Shown in pieces: positions 21,975 through 30,082 of a stretch of DNA of 33,639 nt. The notes beneath the pieces are model-generated. The model was not told the origin of the DNA and searched no databases. It saw only the letters and a program-made list of their open reading frames with translations. Origin of the DNA: a virus. A program made the translations under genes and the position numbers. How positions within the stretch are numbered: position 1 is the first letter of the stretch; every line of letters begins with the position of its first letter. Location: the IMG/VR virus record IMGVR_UViG_3300050035_000314, positions 1 to 33,639 of that record; one strand, 5' to 3'.

Positions 21975-22370
21975 CTACACCAAGCCTTCCTGGGACGGCA
22001 GCTTGTCGAGGGCCTTCTTCATCTCTTCGGCGGGCCCGACACCGCGGCCCGGCTTTTTGGGGTCGATCCCCTCCAGGCCGGTGCGGTTGTCCTTGCGTTC
22101 CCGGGCCATGTCGCGGCCGGAGTTCTTGTTGTCCGCCGCGAAGAGGTGCTCCTTCTCGACCGGCTCCAGGTTCTGGTGCTCCTTGAACCACTGGTCCCAG
22201 AAGTCCTTCGGGATCCGAGTGGCGCCGTGCCCGCAGACCACCGGCACATCGGAGGGCTGCTTGTTGATGGGGCCGTTGATGCGGATGGTGTGGTCGACGC
22301 CGTCAGCGGCCTTCACCGTGAGGTGAAATCCGTTCGGGATCTTGCAGTAGACGATGACAGTTTCGGCCAT
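21975..22370 (-). CDS. Conserved head-region hypothetical protein (131 aa)
   Basis: The product begins MAETVIVYCKIPNGFHLTVK and continues with DFWDQWFKEHQNL, then a Lys/Asp-rich, probably unfolded C-terminal half. Similar small proteins sit directly after the capsid gene in phages with this head module, without a proven function. It may be a head fibre or a minor head component. Confidence 0.55.
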   Translation of the reverse strand: MAETVIVYCKIPNGFHLTVKAADGVDHTIRINGPINKQPSDVPVVCGHGATRIPKDFWDQWFKEHQNLEPVEKEHLFAADNKNSGRDMARERKDNRTGLEGIDPKKPGRGVGPAEEMKKALDKLPSQEGLV

Positions 22371-22373
22371 GGA

Positions 22374-23486
22374 TCACACTCCGAGCATCTGCTGGACGCC
22401 GGTGGGCTGGTAGAGAATCGCCCCCCAGGTCCCGCCGGACTTCTTCTGTTTGAAGGACGAAGAGTCGCGAACCACCGCGTGGGCGCGCATCTTCAGGTTG
22501 AAGGCGGTGGTGACCACGTCGTCGCCGTTCAGTTCGTCGGCGAACAGCTGCACCAGGTTCCCGGAGGTGGTCGCGTACTGCACGGCCGTCTCCACGTGGA
22601 GCTTGGGGAAGTTCTTCTTGATCATGTCCATGACGGACACGTTGTACTGGGTGACCTTGGTGAGGTTGACCTCGCTCCCCGGGCCCATCGCCAGGGTCAT
22701 CGGGGTGGCCATGTTCACCATGCCATTGGTCGCCTGGATGAGCTGCTGGACCAGGTAGACGATGTCGGCATAGATGCCGAGGGCGTCTTTCTGGACCCAC
22801 AGGTAGACCGGCACGCCGTTGATGCTTTCCGCGAGGGGGGCCACCGCGGCCGGCAGGTTGGGGTCGTTGAGCAGACCGAAGTTCTGGAGACCGGCAAAGC
22901 CGTAGAAGTAGCTGTAGTTCTGGAACTCGGCCATCACCTTGGCGGACGCAAGGTTCTTGCGGTTCGCGGCGTCGATTTTGGCCAGGCCAGCGCGCTCCAA
23001 CTCCAGCTCGCCCCATTCGGTCTGGGTCTGGAAGAGGTAGCTCTGCCGGGGAACCCAGTTGACCTGGAAGTTCGCCTCGCCGGCGGAGGAGTAGTCGTCG
23101 TAAGAGGCGACCATGCCGTTGGACTCGATGACCGGGAATTCCCAGATCATCTTGGTCCAGTCGCCTTTCAGTTCTTCGCGGGCGATTTTGGTGGCATTCA
23201 GCGGGGCGGTGTAGACCTCGATCATCTTGGGGTCGATGACGGTGGTCAGGAACTGCGGAATGCCGGCGTTGCTGGAGGTGATGGCCAGGGGCTGCGCGGC
23301 GTCGTAACCGAACCGGCCGCGCACATCGAGGCCGAATTCACGCTGGGCGGCGTCCATGGCCACGTCCAGGCGCCGGCCCCACTCGGGGCGCTGCTCGACC
23401 ACGGCATCCGGCAGGACGATGGCGAAGTCCTCCTGGAGCCGGTCGAAAATGAGGTCACGATTGGTTTTCATATAGGGTCGCAGCAT
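22374..23486 (-). CDS. Major capsid protein (DUF2184-like)
   Basis: 370 residues; GAGG lies seven bases before the ATG. The sequence shows the DUF2184 capsid pattern: FLTTVIDPKMIEVYTAPLNA near 78-97, then WEFPVIESNGMVASYDDYSS, and FQTQTEWGELELERA near 151. It ends in the GAILYQPTGVQQML strand. It forms the HK97-fold shell. Cement upstream and adaptor downstream fit the usual head order. Confidence 0.85.
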   Translation of the reverse strand: MLRPYMKTNRDLIFDRLQEDFAIVLPDAVVEQRPEWGRRLDVAMDAAQREFGLDVRGRFGYDAAQPLAITSSNAGIPQFLTTVIDPKMIEVYTAPLNATKIAREELKGDWTKMIWEFPVIESNGMVASYDDYSSAGEANFQVNWVPRQSYLFQTQTEWGELELERAGLAKIDAANRKNLASAKVMAEFQNYSYFYGFAGLQNFGLLNDPNLPAAVAPLAESINGVPVYLWVQKDALGIYADIVYLVQQLIQATNGMVNMATPMTLAMGPGSEVNLTKVTQYNVSVMDMIKKNFPKLHVETAVQYATTSGNLVQLFADELNGDDVVTTAFNLKMRAHAVVRDSSSFKQKKSGGTWGAILYQPTGVQQMLGV

Positions 23487-23487
23487 G

Positions 23488-24684
23488 CTAGAACCTCGTT
23501 CCGATGATGGCCAGCTCGCCCTCGTTGGCCTGGGTCTGGAAATACCAGGGGGTCTCGATCCAGGCGGAGGCGGTGACGGTGCCGCTGGCGAGCGTTCCGG
23601 GGGTGGTGGAGACGGTGTAGGTGCCCACCCCGCCGGTGGTGCCGGTGAGCTGGTTCACGATGTAGGTCCCGGCGGCCAGGCCCGTGGTGCTGTCGGTGAG
23701 CAGCTGCCCCGGGGTCAGCACGCCGTTGGTCACGGCGGTGACGGTCATCACGTTGGTCGCCATGGTCGCGGTGACGGTGGCGCCCCCGACAGAACCGGCC
23801 GCAGTGCCGGTCAGCGATTCAGTGTAGACGCCGCCGACGGTGATGGTCTCGGTGCTCTCGGTGGTGACGGCGGCCGATAGCGTGTAGGTGCCCGCTCCGC
23901 CCGATCCGGTACCCAGGGCCGAGATGTAGACCGGGGAGGTGATGCCGGTCCCGGCGACGAGCTGGCCCACGGCCAGGATGCCATTGGCGCTGGTCACGGT
24001 CATCTGGGTGCCGTTGAGCGACGCCTGGATGGTGAACGTGGGCAGAGCGTTGGGCAGGCTCAGGTTGTAGGTGCCCACCCCGCCGGTGCCGGTGCCCAGG
24101 CTGGCGATGCGAGCGTTGATCGGGACACCGATGCCGGCGAGCAGCATGCCCACACCGAGCGAGCCGGAGGCGACACTGGTCACGGTCAGGACGCCGGCAG
24201 CGCTGATCCAGCCGGAGAACGCGCCGGCGCTGCCGGACGGGTAGCTCGGGAACGAGCCGGAGGCGGCCGGAACCACGGAACCGTCGAACAGGTTGGCGAA
24301 CACCTTGTTGCCGCGCAGCGCGTTGGCGTAGTTCGAGCGGGCGAAGAAGTCGCCCCGGTTGAAGGCGGTGGCGGGGGCGCCCGGGGGGATGTTGATCCCG
24401 TTCGGATTCAGCAGGTTGCTGTTGTTGCCCAGCAGGGTGTTCATGACGAAGCCGTCGGGGACGGACGGGACGCCGCCGGGGGCGTAGTTCGTCAGGACCT
24501 GGCCGTTGCTGGAGACCCAGGCGAACCGGCCGATGTTCAGGCCGTTCACGAGGTCAGCGATGAGGGCGGAAGCGAGCTGGTTCCCGCCCACATCGCTGAG
24601 GACAGCGGCGATGGGGTTGCTCGAAGCCTTCGCGCCTTCGGTTCCGATGGGGGAGCTGACGTTGACAGAAGTCTGGAAACCCAT
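23488..24684 (-). CDS. Gp24-like capsid cement protein carrying three beta modules
   Basis: 398 residues with a TCCGGAGGTAA ribosome site. Residues 1-150 and the last 28 (SAWIETPWYFQTQANEGEL) follow the structural cement family. Between them, at about 157-210, 218-283 and 304-373, are three copies of a beta-rich module. Each has a LTVTSVASGSLGVG-like opening and an ASLGTGTGGVGTYNLS-like close. The insert more than doubles the usual exposed part and should stand out from the capsid surface. The modules are partly repeated at DNA level (identical 23-bp blocks at 23616 and 24066), so copy number could change by recombination. Confidence 0.72.
   Translation of the reverse strand: MGFQTSVNVSSPIGTEGAKASSNPIAAVLSDVGGNQLASALIADLVNGLNIGRFAWVSSNGQVLTNYAPGGVPSVPDGFVMNTLLGNNSNLLNPNGINIPPGAPATAFNRGDFFARSNYANALRGNKVFANLFDGSVVPAASGSFPSYPSGSAGAFSGWISAAGVLTVTSVASGSLGVGMLLAGIGVPINARIASLGTGTGGVGTYNLSLPNALPTFTIQASLNGTQMTVTSANGILAVGQLVAGTGITSPVYISALGTGSGGAGTYTLSAAVTTESTETITVGGVYTESLTGTAAGSVGGATVTATMATNVMTVTAVTNGVLTPGQLLTDSTTGLAAGTYIVNQLTGTTGGVGTYTVSTTPGTLASGTVTASAWIETPWYFQTQANEGELAIIGTRF
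23616..23638. repeat. 23-bp direct repeat inside cement gene, copy A
   Basis: Identical to 24066-24088, 450 bp (150 codons) away and in the same reading phase. It encodes the conserved GGVGTY turn of two modules. Homologous recombination between the copies would remove or add modules without breaking the frame. Confidence 0.75.
24066..24088. repeat. 23-bp direct repeat inside cement gene, copy B
   Basis: Second copy of the repeat at 23616-23638, in the same direction and same codon phase. A diverged third relative lies near 23883-23900. Confidence 0.75.
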
Positions 24685-24687
24685 GGC

Positions 24688-25542
24688 TTACCTCCGGATC
24701 CGGTCAGGGTTGAAACGCTTGGCGTAGGCCTCATCGCCCTTGGAGTCCTGGGCCAGCAGGCCCACGGGGGCGGGCTCGTTGTCCAGGTTCGCGGCCAGGC
24801 GCTGGAACAGCGGGCCGAAGGCGACGGCGGGCAGGCCTTCGAGGTCCACCTTCATGTGGTCCAGGGCTAGCCGGTAGACGGCCTCGGCGGTGGTCTGGCC
24901 GCGCACCCGGCCGATGATGGGCTCGACGTCGTCCTCGGCCTGGCGCACGGCCTGCATGCGCTGCATGGTCGCGTCGGCGGAGATACGGATGGCGGCGTCC
25001 ATGGCGGGCTTGCCGATGGTCGCGGCCTTGGGGTCATTGGGATCGGGGGTCACGGGTTTTCCTTTCGCAGGGGGGAAGCCGTCGGCGGCCGGCGCCGGCG
25101 AGAGCTTGTCGAGCAGGGCCGCCACCTGGGACATGACCTCGTCGGGCAGGTTCTGAGCCTGCAGCAGGGCGAGCAGGGCCTTGCCGGCCTCGTCGCCGTC
25201 GCTGCTCATGTCGTCGTCATCGCAGGTGGGCGGGACGGGCGGGACGGGCGGCTTCTTGTCGTCGCCCATCTCGGGCTCGTCGCCGGCGCCATCCTCCAGG
25301 CTGTCCAGCAGGTCCGTGATGTCGTCGAGGGACGCGTCCTGGGCCAGGCGCGGGGCGAAGGCGGCCTTGATGTCCTCGGCCAGCTTGGCCTTCTGGGACT
25401 TGTAGCCCTTGGCGGTGATGGTGGCGACCAGGGGCGTGAGGTCGGAGACCTTCAACTTCTGGTCGGTGGCGAGGCTGTGCGGGATACGGCCCAGGAGGGC
25501 CCCTCGCACGGCGATCGCCCTAGGGGAGAGCTTTTTCTTCAT
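24688..25542 (-). CDS. Possible internally initiated scaffold protein (284 aa)
   Basis: Within the protease gene, an ATG at 25542 is preceded by AAGGAG nine bases away (minus strand) and opens MKKKLSPRAIAVRGALLGRI, exactly where the protease part ends. This would yield the scaffold domain alone, as Nu3 is made inside lambda C. The downstream part is acidic and helical, as scaffolds are. It is not proven; the ribosome site could be fortuitous. Confidence 0.45.
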   Translation of the reverse strand: MKKKLSPRAIAVRGALLGRIPHSLATDQKLKVSDLTPLVATITAKGYKSQKAKLAEDIKAAFAPRLAQDASLDDITDLLDSLEDGAGDEPEMGDDKKPPVPPVPPTCDDDDMSSDGDEAGKALLALLQAQNLPDEVMSQVAALLDKLSPAPAADGFPPAKGKPVTPDPNDPKAATIGKPAMDAAIRISADATMQRMQAVRQAEDDVEPIIGRVRGQTTAEAVYRLALDHMKVDLEGLPAVAFGPLFQRLAANLDNEPAPVGLLAQDSKGDEAYAKRFNPDRIRR

Positions 25543-26145
25543 GGGGGATTTCTCCTTGTGGGATTTGGGTTTGGCGTCGGCGACGAGCACGTCGGGACCG
25601 GCCCGCCCCTCGTCCACGAGCGCCACGTGGTTTCCGCGCAGCTTGCGCATCACGCCGTCATAGGCGACTCCTTCGTAGGTCCCCGGGGTCATGTCGAGCA
25701 CCCAGCGGTAGGCGCAGGACAGCTCCACCTGTTCCCGGGTGTCGATCCGCTTGATGGCCGCGGCGTCCCATACGACGAGGCTGTTCTGCAGGTAGGGCTT
25801 CATGAACCGGGCTTCGTTCCCGGTGGACCCGACGATGACTTCCTTCAGCTCGGGGTTGACACCCAGGTCCTCGGCACTCAGCGGTTCGTGGATGTCCGTG
25901 AGCGGGAGGCCGTTGAACGTGGACGCTCCCAGCTCCAGCTCCTTGGGGTCCCGCAGCAGGAAGTAGACCCGCTTCGGGTCGACCACCACGCCGGCCTCCT
26001 GGGCGATGTCTGCGATCTCGCTGCCGTTGTATGGGCAGACCATCGCCTTGCTGATGTTCGAGACGGCCACATGCAGCCATCCGTTCTCGTCGGTGAACCG
26101 CTGGCTCTTGTCCAGGGCGAGGATGATCCGCTCGTTAGGCTTCAT
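24688..26145 (-). CDS. DUF2213-like head protease with scaffold domain
   Basis: 485 residues from 26145, which has a strong GAGGAGGACG ribosome site; codons further up overlap the gpF gene out of phase. Residues 1-200 follow the DUF2213 prohead-protease pattern (FTDENGWLHVAVSNISKAMV ... GLPLTDIHEPL ... GTYEGVAYDGVMRKL). Thereafter come an acidic low-complexity linker (DDDDMSSDGDE) and a helical C-terminal part typical of a scaffold. The protein would both organise capsid assembly and cleave scaffold during maturation. Confidence 0.75.
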   Translation of the reverse strand: MKPNERIILALDKSQRFTDENGWLHVAVSNISKAMVCPYNGSEIADIAQEAGVVVDPKRVYFLLRDPKELELGASTFNGLPLTDIHEPLSAEDLGVNPELKEVIVGSTGNEARFMKPYLQNSLVVWDAAAIKRIDTREQVELSCAYRWVLDMTPGTYEGVAYDGVMRKLRGNHVALVDEGRAGPDVLVADAKPKSHKEKSPMKKKLSPRAIAVRGALLGRIPHSLATDQKLKVSDLTPLVATITAKGYKSQKAKLAEDIKAAFAPRLAQDASLDDITDLLDSLEDGAGDEPEMGDDKKPPVPPVPPTCDDDDMSSDGDEAGKALLALLQAQNLPDEVMSQVAALLDKLSPAPAADGFPPAKGKPVTPDPNDPKAATIGKPAMDAAIRISADATMQRMQAVRQAEDDVEPIIGRVRGQTTAEAVYRLALDHMKVDLEGLPAVAFGPLFQRLAANLDNEPAPVGLLAQDSKGDEAYAKRFNPDRIRR

Positions 26146-26974
26146 CGCCGTCCTCCTCGCCCAGGCCCGGGATGCGGCCCTCGGAAATACAGCCACAGTT
26201 CGGTTCCTCGCCCGGCTGGACGAACTTCCCCACAGCGTCATCCCAGAAGCCCACGGCGGTGTCATAGATGCCGCCGTTCTCATGGGCGGCGGCTTCGTGG
26301 GAGTCGCGCGGGTGCTTGCTGGCCAGGGTGTGGATCAAGCGCGACTTCGTGATGCCCAGATCGAGCTTGCGCACCCGGTTGAACACGGCCGTCGCCTTGT
26401 TGTTCTGGTCCCGGGCGATGAAGGCGGCCCGGCGCTTGGTGATCTCGTACCGCTCCTGGAGGTCCTTGGACAGCTGCCCCATGTCGTGGCCGTGCTGAAC
26501 GCTGCGCAGCACCAGGCCCTCGACGTCGTCCAGGTGCTGGGCGGGGATCGACTTGATGAGGTGGACCTGCTCGTGCCGCACGGCCTGGTAGGCATCGTTC
26601 ATGGGCCGGGTCGCCTGGAACTTGACACTGAAGCCGGCCTTGCGCAGGGCGGACTGCAGGGCGACGTCCTGGTGCCGCAGGGTATCATCGGTGAAGTGCT
26701 TGGCCAGGGTGTCCGCCCCGTCCTTAAACCGCTTCGTCCACCGCCGACGCAGGGCCGCCACGACCTTGCGCCCGTCGCTGGCGGGGCTGGCGTCCTTGGC
26801 CAGGAGCGCATGGGGAGGGTTCGCCGCCCAGGCCTTGGTGACGGCGCGCAGCACGTCCTTGTGCATGGCGTCGATCTCGGACACCAGACGCTTGAGGTAG
26901 GCCGCCTTCACGCCCAGGTTCGGGCCGACGGCGGCGACGCGGATGGCCTTCGGGCCCGGGGCGCGGAGCTTCAC
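26135..26974 (-). CDS. Minor head protein (Mu gpF/SPP1 gp7-like)
   Basis: 279 residues from a GTG in a GTGA overlap with the portal stop. ITKRRAAFIARDQNNKATAV at about 178-197 is the family's key segment, followed by HPRDSHEAAAHENGGIY and a PNCGC metal-type motif near the end. The family sits inside the procapsid near the portal and may be ejected with DNA. It ends 11 bases inside the protease gene. Confidence 0.82.
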   Translation of the reverse strand: MKLRAPGPKAIRVAAVGPNLGVKAAYLKRLVSEIDAMHKDVLRAVTKAWAANPPHALLAKDASPASDGRKVVAALRRRWTKRFKDGADTLAKHFTDDTLRHQDVALQSALRKAGFSVKFQATRPMNDAYQAVRHEQVHLIKSIPAQHLDDVEGLVLRSVQHGHDMGQLSKDLQERYEITKRRAAFIARDQNNKATAVFNRVRKLDLGITKSRLIHTLASKHPRDSHEAAAHENGGIYDTAVGFWDDAVGKFVQPGEEPNCGCISEGRIPGLGEEDGDEA

Positions 26975-28416
26975 AGGGCACCCATGGGCTTCTCGAGGCC
27001 TTCGGTCTTGGCGAGCAGGGGATCCTTGCCCATGACCAAGGCCGGGTCGGGGTCGGGCAGCTCAGCGTCCACATCCAGGCCTTCGTAGCCGGAGTCGGGA
27101 TCCTTGGCCATCTTGGCTCGGTGTTCCTGGGCGCTGATGACGGTGGCGGCGATCAGCTCCACGCCAGCGTCGGCGTCGGCCTTGCGGATCCGCGCCAGCT
27201 TCTCGGCGTCGGGCTGCCACAGGGGCTCGAAATCGAAAGTGATGTCGGGGTCGATGACGCCGAACTTGCTGAGCTGAATGATGCGGATGACCTTCTCCAG
27301 CGGCTCCCGGAAGATGGCCTCCTGGCGGTCGTGGATCAGGTCGTAGAACACCCGGATCTCGCCCTCGCTGGACGCGTTGAGCCCGGAGGGGGAGATACCG
27401 GTGAGGATGATCAGGGGCAACTGGCTGACGCTGCAGATGTGCTCCAGTGCCTGGGCCTGGAGCTTGTCGAGGCCGTTGATCGGCGCGTTGTATTGGAAGA
27501 ATTCTTCCTTTTCCTTGTCCAGGAGCAGCAGGCCGAAGTTATCCCGGGCGGCCGCGAAGAACTCGGCGCGCCCCAGCAGATCCTCACCGTCTCCGCCCTG
27601 CAGCACGTCGCCCATGCTGGTCCGGATGCCCGAGGTGCTGTAACCCTGGATCATGCGGTTGACGTTCTGGCGCGTGGACAGCCAGTTCTCGACCGTCTCC
27701 ATGATCAGCTGGGACATGGACATGCCGCCGAAGTTGTAGCTCGGCTTGAGCAGGTCCGGGACGGGCTGGCTGTTGAAGGTGAGCAGACGGCTGTCGTGCA
27801 CCTTCTGCCCGAGCACGAACCAGCTGCGGGGCACGTAGAAGTCATCGGCCAGTGGATCCGAGCTGTTGTATTCGAAGGGGCTGGTGTAGAGCGGCTCGAC
27901 GGACTTCAGGCCCTGGAAGCTGTCGCGGGGGATCTTGTAGCGGGACTCCAGCAGGGGCGAGGCCAGCTCCTTCTGTGTCCGCCGCGCGTCCTTGATCTTC
28001 ACGTAGAGCTGGCCGCGACCGAAGAACCCATCATGGATGGCGGCCTGCCGGAACCAGCCCCGCACCTTGTGCTTCTCCAGCTCCTGTTTGATGACCTGGA
28101 TTTCCGCGTCTTTCTTCTGGTTCGACTCGCTCTTGAGCCCGATCCACTTGCGGGTCATCTCGAAGGCCACACGCTGGGTGGCGTTGCGGTATTCCGCGCG
28201 CTGGGTCAGCTCAGAAAGGAACGGGTAGCCCAGGAACCCCAGGCCGGTCTGCGCCTGGTTGAGGTAGGCGAAATTCGAGGCCTGGGACGCGTCCATGGCG
28301 AGCCGTGCCTTCTCCGGGACCACGCCCGGGGGCAGCTGCGGCAGGCCCCACGGCATGGCCGGGCGGTCGACCTGGGCGGCGCGCATCCGAGCGAGGAGGC
28401 CGGGGTCAATCGTCAA
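26971..28416 (-). CDS. Portal protein (DUF1073-like)
   Basis: 481 residues. The TTG start (TTGA overlap with the upstream stop) has AGAGG eight bases before it; an ATG 30 bases later is possible. SELTQRAEYRNATQRVAFEM near 68-87, DGFFGRGQLYVKIKD near 129-143, and SQLPLIILTGISPSGLNAS near 333-351 are typical of DUF1073 portals. It forms the dodecameric DNA channel of the capsid. The gpF-like gene follows at once. Confidence 0.85.
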   Translation of the reverse strand: MTIDPGLLARMRAAQVDRPAMPWGLPQLPPGVVPEKARLAMDASQASNFAYLNQAQTGLGFLGYPFLSELTQRAEYRNATQRVAFEMTRKWIGLKSESNQKKDAEIQVIKQELEKHKVRGWFRQAAIHDGFFGRGQLYVKIKDARRTQKELASPLLESRYKIPRDSFQGLKSVEPLYTSPFEYNSSDPLADDFYVPRSWFVLGQKVHDSRLLTFNSQPVPDLLKPSYNFGGMSMSQLIMETVENWLSTRQNVNRMIQGYSTSGIRTSMGDVLQGGDGEDLLGRAEFFAAARDNFGLLLLDKEKEEFFQYNAPINGLDKLQAQALEHICSVSQLPLIILTGISPSGLNASSEGEIRVFYDLIHDRQEAIFREPLEKVIRIIQLSKFGVIDPDITFDFEPLWQPDAEKLARIRKADADAGVELIAATVISAQEHRAKMAKDPDSGYEGLDVDAELPDPDPALVMGKDPLLAKTEGLEKPMGAL

Positions 28417-28721
28417 GGTTTGGCCTCTCGCAGGTCGTCGGGGCAGAAGTCGGGCACGATGCAGCCCTTCCCGCGCAGGAAGCCCCGCAGCTCGGAGTAG
28501 GCCTTCTCGGTGCTGTTCTGGCGCTTGTCGAGCTTCGCGATCTCCCCGAACGCGACCTCAATCCGGTCCACGACCATGGTCTGCAGCAGCCCCTTGACCT
28601 GCTCCAGCTGCTGCTCGCGGTCGCGGTCGCGGGCGGTCCGGTCAGCCCGGAGCGTCGCCCACACCGTGATTGCGGATGCCGCAATGGCTGCCAGGATCGT
28701 GAGGAGGTTCGCGAGGTTCAT
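28413..28721 (-). CDS. Membrane-anchored coiled-coil protein (102 aa)
   Basis: The start at 28721 opens MNLANLLTILAAIAASAITV, one membrane helix, followed by a charged coil (TARDRDREQQLEQVKGLLQT) and a short Cys-containing tail (GCIVPDFCPDDL). It resembles small Rz-like or lysis-accessory proteins in shape only. It is encoded between the lysis genes and the portal, coupled to the latter by the TTGA overlap. Confidence 0.55.
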   Translation of the reverse strand: MNLANLLTILAAIAASAITVWATLRADRTARDRDREQQLEQVKGLLQTMVVDRIEVAFGEIAKLDKRQNSTEKAYSELRGFLRGKGCIVPDFCPDDLREAKP

Positions 28722-28723
28722 GC

Positions 28724-29110
28724 TCAGGCCTGGGGCGCGGCGGGAGCGACCCAGCCCTGAACTGGCGTGGTGGGGGCGCCGGCATCCGCCTGGGCGGCCG
28801 GCGCGCTGGTCACCGCCGTGGTAGAGGCGGCGGCAGCCGCGAGGGCCTTCTCCAGGGTCTCGATCCGGGTGATGAGGGCCTTGACCGAGTCGGCGGTGGC
28901 GTCGGCCACCTTCTTGACCTCGGCGGCCACGGCCTGCTCGACCTGAGCCTTGACCTTCGCCTCGTCCTTGGCGAACGCGGCCTTGACCTTGCCCCAATAG
29001 GCAGCCGCCTTGGCCTTGATGGTGGGCCAGAAGTGGACCAACAGGGCCACGATGAGGCAGACGGCGGCCCACGCGAAGTGGGTCAGGTGGGAGGTGATGA
29101 TCTCGGGCAT
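28724..29110 (-). CDS. Membrane-anchored Ala-rich coiled-coil protein (128 aa)
   Basis: Residues 10-30 (LTHFAWAAVCLIVALLVHFW) are one membrane helix. A Lys/Ala/Glu coiled coil to about 95 and an Ala/Pro-rich tail follow. GAGGA lies eight bases before the ATG. It could be part of the lysis cassette (spanin or holin partner), but no named family is evident. Confidence 0.55.
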   Translation of the reverse strand: MPEIITSHLTHFAWAAVCLIVALLVHFWPTIKAKAAAYWGKVKAAFAKDEAKVKAQVEQAVAAEVKKVADATADSVKALITRIETLEKALAAAAASTTAVTSAPAAQADAGAPTTPVQGWVAPAAPQA

Positions 29111-29120
29111 GGGGGTGTCC

Positions 29121-29771
29121 TCAGAAACGCCAGCCCAGGCGGGCGGAGGCGTCGATGGTTGCGTTTCCGGCGGGAAGCACGCGGCGGACCACGTCCACGC
29201 CGGCGCGGATCGGGCCCAGGTCGCGCTCCACGAACGCGCCCATGGTCTGGCTGGTGCCGTAGACGATGCCCGCAGCCCAGGGCCGCGCCGGCACGATGGC
29301 CGCGCGCAGAGCGCTGGCCTCCTGCTGGAATCCCTGGGCCGCCTGGGTCAGGCTGGTCACGGACGCCTGCAGGTCGGCATTCTGGGCCTCCACCACGCCG
29401 TTCTCGGTGGCCTGGTCGGTGATCAGCTGGGCCTGGTCCTGCTCCACAGCCGATGCCACAGGCGCCGCAGCAGGTCCAGTGGATCCGGAACCGGCAGGCT
29501 GAACAGGCTGGGCGGCCCGGCGAACCTCATCAGCCTGTAGCCGGGCGCGGTCCGCATCCACCTTGGTATGCGCGGCCTGCTTCGCCGGTTCGAGCGTTTG
29601 CGCGACCTGGCCACTGGACACCCCCTTGCTCAAGGCGGCCGTGGTCGGCGCGTCGATCTTGTTGGCCTGGGCGACGGCAGCGGCCGCCCCGTGCCCGCGG
29701 GCGGCCCAGCCCAGCCACGCCCCGGCGGCGAAGACCACGGCGGCAACGAGGATGTATCCTCGGGCGGTCAC
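29121..29771 (-). CDS. Spanin-like envelope protein with OMP-like C-terminus (216 aa)
   Basis: GTG start in a GTGA overlap with the holin-like stop. Residues 5-25 (GYILVAAVVFAAGAWLGWAA) are an inner-membrane anchor. A long helical periplasmic part follows to about 160. The last 55 residues alternate polar and hydrophobic and end NATIDASARLGWRF, with the terminal Phe seen in outer-membrane beta strands. This combination could bridge both membranes like a spanin. No lipobox partner gene is visible. Rz-like function is inferred from position and shape. Confidence 0.5.
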   Translation of the reverse strand: MTARGYILVAAVVFAAGAWLGWAARGHGAAAAVAQANKIDAPTTAALSKGVSSGQVAQTLEPAKQAAHTKVDADRARLQADEVRRAAQPVQPAGSGSTGPAAAPVASAVEQDQAQLITDQATENGVVEAQNADLQASVTSLTQAAQGFQQEASALRAAIVPARPWAAGIVYGTSQTMGAFVERDLGPIRAGVDVVRRVLPAGNATIDASARLGWRF

Positions 29772-30082
29772 TGCGGGCCCCCGTCCGGCGCGCCCGGGGT
29801 GCGGTGGACGTAGCCCGCGAGGCCCGCCACAAACGCGCCCAGGCCGAGCAGCGCCGCCTGGGTGCCGCCGTCGATCCCGTCCGCGCTGATCTGCCGGGCC
29901 GCCGCTTCAGCGATCCGCAGGAAGGCCAGCATCATCGTCCCAGCTGCCAGCAGCACCACTACCTTCTGCGGGCTCTCCGCGCAGTCCGTCCGGCTCAGGC
30001 GGACCAGGAAACTCCGACTCTCCGGAGAGGTCGTAGCCGTAGGGGTTGCAGGTTGGACAGGAGCAGTGCATGGGTCAGGCAT
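29768..30082 (-). CDS. Holin-like membrane protein (104 aa)
   Basis: The start at 30082 (MPDPCTAPVQPAT...) lies just inside the endolysin gene; a longer frame above it is a shadow. Residues 43-60 (KVVVLLAAGTMMLAFLRI) and 73-95 (TQAALLGLGAFVAGLAGYVH) are two membrane helices. Size and neighbourhood (directly after the endolysin, overlapping by eight bases) fit a holin. The N-terminal 40 residues are polar. Confidence 0.6.
   Translation of the reverse strand: MPDPCTAPVQPATPTATTSPESRSFLVRLSRTDCAESPQKVVVLLAAGTMMLAFLRIAEAAARQISADGIDGGTQAALLGLGAFVAGLAGYVHRTPGAPDGGPQ

Noticed and set aside
21786-23507. A 573-codon rightward reading frame
   Set aside because: It is antisense to the capsid gene and its neighbours, which have clear family features and good ribosome sites.
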